NCBI GenBank assembly: GCA_023451415.1
Contig: JAEXZK010000045.1
Location: 1-9,392 of the forward strand
DNA from: Bacillota bacterium
Lineage (GTDB): Bacteria > Bacillota > Clostridia > Oscillospirales > Ruminococcaceae
Reading direction: 5' to 3'
Length of the DNA stretch: 9,392 nucleotides
Made by a program: the position numbers and the translations under genes. Below the pieces are notes generated by a model, which worked only from the letters and a program-made list of their open reading frames with translations, did not search any database and had not been told where the DNA came from. Shown piece by piece: positions 6,119-9,392 of this stretch (its first letter is position 1; the number at the start of each line of letters is the position of its first letter).

Positions 6119-6451
6119 ATGGGAAATATGATTGGATACTGCGGACTGGACTGTGAAAAATGCGACGCCTATCTTGCAACAATCCATGATGACCAGGCGC
6201 TGCGTGAAAAAACCGCGAAGCTCTGGGCCGAGCTGAATAACGCGCCCATTCTCCCTGAGCATATTAACTGCGAAGGCTGCCGTGCCGATGGAGTGAAAAC
6301 CGTATATTGCGACAGCCTTTGCGGTATTCGCCAGTGTGCGTTAAAAAGGGGTGTGGCGACATGCGGCAGCTGCCCGGAGCTGAAAGAATGTCCGACTGTT
6401 GGAATGGTCATTTCAAACAACCCCGATGCACTGAAAAATCTGAAGGGATAG
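6119..6451 (+). CDS. DUF3795 cysteine-rich protein
   Basis: A 110-residue protein of the DUF3795 family, whose function is unknown. It has 11 cysteines (residues 8, 12, 15, 51, 54, 64, 68, 73, 82, 85, 91), spaced as YCGLDCEKCDAY, CEGC, YCDSLCGIRQC, CGSC and a final C. This spacing suggests bound zinc or iron-sulfur clusters. There is no signal peptide or membrane segment, so it is probably cytoplasmic. The ATG at 6119 has GGAGGT 10 bases upstream; a second ATG at 6128 is too far from it. GC is about 50% in sampled lines, well below the glycosyltransferase gene. A weak promoter (TTGCGC at 6028, TGTAAT at 6051) is possible. It appears to be a single-gene unit ending at the terminator at 6541. 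Confidence 0.88.
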   Translation: MGNMIGYCGLDCEKCDAYLATIHDDQALREKTAKLWAELNNAPILPEHINCEGCRADGVKTVYCDSLCGIRQCALKRGVATCGSCPELKECPTVGMVISNNPDALKNLKG

Positions 6452-6536
6452 GCTGCATGGCTTGACCGTTCCCGATTTGGCGGGATGATTGGTTTTTGCG
6501 CGGTCATTATCAAAATAAGCCGAAAATTGTGCAGAT

Positions 6537-6583
6537 AAAAGGCGGTAAGCACGGTTTGAAACCCATGCTCACCGCCTTTTTTT
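6537..6583. terminator. Bidirectional terminator between convergent genes
   Basis: GGCGGT (6541-6546) pairs with ACCGCC (6571-6576), with inner pairings AGCA/TGCT and GGTTT/AAACC. On the plus strand seven T follow (6577-6583). On the minus strand four T follow (6540-6537). It ends both the DUF3795 transcript and the DUF3137 operon. Confidence 0.85.
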
Positions 6584-6626
6584 AATTGTTTTTATAAATG
6601 GCTGCCAGGGCCGGCCCCTTTTCCAT

Positions 6627-7496
6627 TTACCGCTGGACGGAGTCCGCCAAGGCAAAGATCTCGGGGAGCTCAGGCAGCTGCCGGGCGGTGAATATATCCT
6701 GGGGCAGAGGGCTTTTGAAGCCCCAGTCGGTGTTGACGAACCGTCCCTGGAGGACAACATAAAGCTTATCCCCCACCAGGCCCACCAGGACGGGGCTCCC
6801 CGCCGTCTCGCGGATATTGCGGATGTGCCGGGTGACGGCAGGCGCCAGAAGCTCCGCCGCGGCCTCGGGGTCCACGGCGTAGACATAGAACTTCTCAGCA
6901 AGCTCCCCGTCGCCGATCTCCACCGGAGACATGGTTTTTTTGTGCTCGAAGAAGCGCTCCGCCTCCGACTCCTTCAGGAAGTCCTTGGAGATGATCTCCA
7001 CGTCGGTGGGGAAGGCGCTGCCGCAGTCCGCCACTGCCATGGTGCCCACTATGTACTCCAGGCTCTTTTTTTCCAGTTTTTCATCGGCATACTGGCGGCG
7101 CAGGAGGGAAATGTCCGACTGCTGGAAGGCCCGGCCATTGTGGCTGCCGGTGACGTGTTCCCGGCCCACATAGCCCTTGCCGTCGCTTTTCAGCCACAGC
7201 AGGTCGGAGCCTGCAATAACCTCCAGAGGGATGCCCTCCTTTTCCCGGTACTCCAGCCCGGTGACAAAGCCGCCGTAGTTGGATTCAACCACCCGGCGCT
7301 TGACGCTGCGGCGGAACTCCTTGATGTTTGGCCGCACCACCAGCACAATGCCCAAAAGCGCCGCCGCCGTCAGGGTAATGCCCACTACGGCGTTCCAAAG
7401 ATAAAGCAGCACGCCCGCCGTGGCCGCACAATAAAAGATCAAATTAAGCAATTGCAGATTTCTCCGCTTTTTTTCCAGCTCTGTCCATTGTTCCAT
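6627..7496 (-). CDS. DUF3137 family membrane protein
   Basis: A 289-residue protein matching the general plan of DUF3137: a short charged N-terminus, two membrane segments (about 15-34 and 36-54) close together, then a large cytoplasmic part. The later region fits the family: FQQSDISLLRRQYADEK (124-140), then IVGTMAVADC (149-158), then EKFYVYAVDPEAAAELLAPA (201-220) and DKLYVVLQGRF (243-253). The first and last segments suggest both ends lie inside the cell. Members are of unknown function. AGGAGG lies nine bases before the ATG. It follows the single-pass protein gene by 51 bases, in one operon, and ends before the bidirectional terminator. Confidence 0.75.
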   Translation of the reverse strand: MEQWTELEKKRRNLQLLNLIFYCAATAGVLLYLWNAVVGITLTAAALLGIVLVVRPNIKEFRRSVKRRVVESNYGGFVTGLEYREKEGIPLEVIAGSDLLWLKSDGKGYVGREHVTGSHNGRAFQQSDISLLRRQYADEKLEKKSLEYIVGTMAVADCGSAFPTDVEIISKDFLKESEAERFFEHKKTMSPVEIGDGELAEKFYVYAVDPEAAAELLAPAVTRHIRNIRETAGSPVLVGLVGDKLYVVLQGRFVNTDWGFKSPLPQDIFTARQLPELPEIFALADSVQR

Positions 7497-7547
7497 ATAT
7501 CTGTTCCTCCTATATTTTGTTCGATTTTGGTTTTTGCCCCCTGTGCA

Positions 7548-8039
7548 TCATGCGGGAGCGGCTTCCTCCAGGATAAGGTAATCCTTACCCAGCCGGCCCA
7601 CGGTGAGGGAGAGGCGCTCTCCCCCGCCAAAGTCCACGGTCACCAGGCAAGGGGCCTGGATCCCGTCTATGTCCTCCTGGGGGGCGCCGGTGGCCAGTGC
7701 CGTTACCGACAGGTTCCGGCCCTGGGGCAGCAGGTCCCGGGGGTCACCCTGAAAGTACTTCCGGCGTTCCCGGCTGTCTCCGGCCAGCTCCGCCACCAGG
7801 GCGCGGGCCGCCGCATCCTGATACTGGTCGGCGGGCAGGGCTTCAAAGGTGAGGGTCCTTTCCCCGGCCCGGTGGCTGCGTTCGGTGAGGAGCCATCCCG
7901 GGGCGTGACCGCTCCCCCAGGAGCCCGCGATGTAAAAGGCCGCTGCGGCCAGCAGAAGCAGAACGGCCAGAACAATCGTCACAACCATCCGCTTCCGCGG
8001 CTTCTTTTTGGGGCCGGGGTAGATGTATATTTCAGCCAT
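7548..8039 (-). CDS. Single-pass membrane protein of unknown function
   Basis: A 163-residue protein I do not recognise. Residues 1-18 are short and basic (PGPKKKPRKRM), residues about 18-38 form one membrane helix, and 45-163 should lie outside the membrane with the N-terminus inside. There is no lipobox and no clear cleavage site. The outer part holds a stretch suited to a small alpha+beta domain (TLTFEALPADQYQDAAARAL, then CLVTVDFGGGERLSLTVGRLG), which might be an NTF2-like or similar fold, but this is a guess. A strong AAAGGAGG precedes the ATG. It is the first gene of an operon with DUF3137, so the two may act together in the membrane. Confidence 0.75.
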   Translation of the reverse strand: MAEIYIYPGPKKKPRKRMVVTIVLAVLLLLAAAAFYIAGSWGSGHAPGWLLTERSHRAGERTLTFEALPADQYQDAAARALVAELAGDSRERRKYFQGDPRDLLPQGRNLSVTALATGAPQEDIDGIQAPCLVTVDFGGGERLSLTVGRLGKDYLILEEAAPA

Positions 8040-8149
8040 TTGGCCCTCCTTTGGCCCTGAGGCCGTTGGATTCTAAGCAGTTATCGTTATGGGCAGGACG
8101 CTCTGTCTGCCGCCCAGGGCTTTAACGGACGGAGACGCCGCTTTCGGTT

Positions 8150-8180
8150 ATTATAGCATATTCGCGGGGTAAAATGCTAT
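8150..8180 (-). promoter_or_regulatory. Extended -10 promoter with overlapping inverted repeat
   Basis: On the minus strand TGCTATAAT (8158-8150) is an exact extended -10 element (TGnTATAAT), about 110 bases before the start of the single-pass protein; extended -10 promoters can do without a good -35, and none is seen. ATAGCAT (8153-8159) and ATGCTAT (8174-8180) are perfect inverted 7-mers 14 bases apart, one arm covering the -10. This looks like an operator for a repressor, but the binding protein is unknown. Confidence 0.55.
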
Positions 8181-8210
8181 CTCCTGCCGACATCCCCGGC
8201 CGCTAATTTA

Positions 8211-8260
8211 ATTTTAGCTTTGCAAAGCTATAAAAAACGGCCGTGTAGGCTGTCCCGGCC
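8211..8260. repeat. Second copy of the composite intergenic repeat
   Basis: The 14-bp palindrome AGCTTTGCAAAGCT (8216-8229), flanked by TTTT and ATAAAA, is followed by AAAAAACGGCC and a GC stem (GGCCG 8239-8243 with CGGCC 8256-8260). Order and sequence match the element at 15-80: GCAAAGCTATAAAAAACGGCC here against GCAAGCTATATAAAACGGCC there. It lies between two divergent genes, so a simple terminator role is unlikely. The rest of the 8040-8395 spacer holds the minus-strand promoter and no gene; I see only weak promoter candidates for the lipoprotein gene (TTGAGA near 8304). Confidence 0.55.
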
Positions 8261-8395
8261 CGCGGCCCGCCATATCAGGCAAGGGGCGGTATTCCGTCCA
8301 ACCGTTGAGAAAGAACGCCATAAACACAATATTCCCCCCTGTGGTTTCGTATTATTTTACATACATTGGTATTTTAAGGAGGCAATATCATTATC

Positions 8396-9364
8396 ATGAA
8401 AAGCCTGTTAAAACCTTTTGCCCTTTTGCTCGCGGTTGTCCTGACAGCCGCCCTCTGCGGGGGGTGCTCCGGGCAGCCATCTTCCCCCTCCTCCGGGGCG
8501 TCCTCCGGCGATGCTTCTTCCCAATGGTCCCCGCCCGGAGAGCTGACGGAGGAGCGCCGGATCATCTACGCCGGCTACCTGTCTCCCCTCAGGGAAAGCG
8601 GCGCCATCCTGTCCGACTGGGAGGGGGCCCCTCCCGAGGAGACTTACGACGAGGCGGTGTACGGCGTGGCCCGCAATCTGGAGATCCTGGATTCCTCCAA
8701 GAAGGGGAATGTCCTCACCGTCATTGCGGAGGTACACGGCACCCCTCTCGTCGACCCCGATACCATGGAGGAATGCCTCCGGGGGGATGTGTCTACCATC
8801 CCGGGCCATTTCTATGTATATTATGACGAGGATTCCATCCGGCACAACCTGCTGCCGGTGGTGTCCGCCCCGGACGACTATCACTACCCCTGGGTGCCCC
8901 TGGGCAAGGCCACGGTGGAGCTGCGGGAGGCGGCTGACGGCCCCCTTTACCTTTCCTGCGACTACGAGCCCTATGACGCCCCCGGCCTCACCTACCTCCG
9001 GGCCCGCACCCAGGAGCTGGAGGCGGCGCTGAGCGCCAGCCAGAAGCCCGACCTCTCCCAGTACGACCAGCGTCTGGTGGAGTATGTCCGGCGGATCGTC
9101 CTGAGCCAGCGGTACATCCAGTCTGCCGCCGACATCACCCTCTGGGATCTGGAAAACCTCTGCACCCAGCTCTCCCTCGACTATAACACTCTGGGGGACG
9201 AGGACGGCGTGGTCCCCGAGGACTACCGCATGGACGGGGAGCTGCTGCGCCTCATGCCCAACCTGCGGTCGGTGGAATGCCGCTTTATCCTGGAGGATTA
9301 CAGCGTCTTTGAGGGGATGGAAAAACTTGAGTACCTGTCGCTGAACCTGGAAACTTTTTTTTAA
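8396..9364 (+). CDS. Lipoprotein with the start of a leucine-rich repeat region, truncated at the window end
   Basis: The visible 322 residues start with a lipoprotein signal peptide: KSLLKPFALLLAVVLTAAL, then CGGC with the likely lipidated Cys at 24. A Ser/Pro/Gly-rich linker (25-47) follows. Residues about 50-210 are an extracellular domain I do not recognise. Residues about 215-322 change to a helical part and then leucine-rich repeat-like lines (MPNLRSVECRF, MEKLEYLSLNLE). Such proteins usually continue with more repeats used for binding partners outside the cell. The stop at 9362-9364 follows a run of eight T and sits just before adapter-like sequence, so I regard it as false and the gene as cut off. 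AAGGAGG lies 13 bases before the ATG, slightly far. Confidence 0.75.
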   Translation: MKSLLKPFALLLAVVLTAALCGGCSGQPSSPSSGASSGDASSQWSPPGELTEERRIIYAGYLSPLRESGAILSDWEGAPPEETYDEAVYGVARNLEILDSSKKGNVLTVIAEVHGTPLVDPDTMEECLRGDVSTIPGHFYVYYDEDSIRHNLLPVVSAPDDYHYPWVPLGKATVELREAADGPLYLSCDYEPYDAPGLTYLRARTQELEAALSASQKPDLSQYDQRLVEYVRRIVLSQRYIQSAADITLWDLENLCTQLSLDYNTLGDEDGVVPEDYRMDGELLRLMPNLRSVECRFILEDYSVFEGMEKLEYLSLNLETFF

Positions 9365-9369
9365 GACCA

Positions 9370-9390
9370 GGCGTCCACCGAGATCTACAC
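9370..9390. other. Probable Illumina P5 adapter remnant
   Basis: These 21 bases match the 3' part of the Illumina P5 flow-cell adapter (ending CACCGAGATCTACAC) with one mismatch at 9374. Such a match is not expected by chance in a bacterial gene. The preceding run of T (9354-9361) and the bases up to 9369 are also unreliable. This is sequencing material, not biology. Confidence 0.85.
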
Positions 9391-9392
9391 CC

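Noticed and set aside
6825..8060. Plus-strand 411-codon frame across the membrane operon
   Set aside because: It is antisense to two genes with strong ribosome sites and crosses their spacer; the protein shows no domain.

Overview
This window looks like a high-GC member of the Clostridia, most likely a gut Oscillospiraceae relative (Flavonifractor/Lawsonibacter-like). The evidence is strong AGGAGG-type ribosome sites, a SigI/RsgI pair, a cysteine-led lipoprotein signal, DUF3795 and MmcQ/YjbR proteins, and coding GC near 70-75% in sampled lines. The genus is inferred, not proven. The last bases match the Illumina P5 adapter with one mismatch, so the right edge is probably a contig end with untrimmed adapter. 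The left edge lies in a hairpin-rich repeat.

Layout, left to right. Positions 1-210 hold four back-to-back hairpins, the last being a good terminator for the minus-strand operon beside it. That operon is sigI-rsgI (1820 to 211): an alternative sigma factor and its membrane anti-sigma factor, overlapping by four bases. The anti-sigma factor ends in an 81-residue tail that is 58% aspartate. Next, on the same strand, is a 396-residue CofE-like (F420-0:glutamate ligase superfamily) protein (3164 to 1974), then a small MmcQ/YjbR protein (3646 to 3290).

A LysR regulator (4012-4896) reads the other way from a near-consensus promoter. Downstream of it are a family 2 glycosyltransferase (5075-5878) and a cysteine-rich DUF3795 protein (6119-6451). 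A bidirectional terminator at 6537-6583 separates these from a convergent two-gene membrane operon (8039 to 6627): a single-pass protein of unknown function and a DUF3137 protein. After a 356-base divergent spacer comes a lipoprotein with the start of a leucine-rich repeat region (8396 onward), cut off by the window end.

Functionally the window is mostly envelope and signalling genes: SigI/RsgI transmembrane signalling, a glycosyltransferase, membrane proteins and a lipoprotein. The YjbR and DUF3795 genes are near 50% GC in sampled lines and look like later arrivals. A dispersed motif, AAAACGGCC joined to GC-rich hairpins, occurs at four intergenic places and is the main structure the genes do not explain. 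I see no complete defence, mobile or biosynthetic system.
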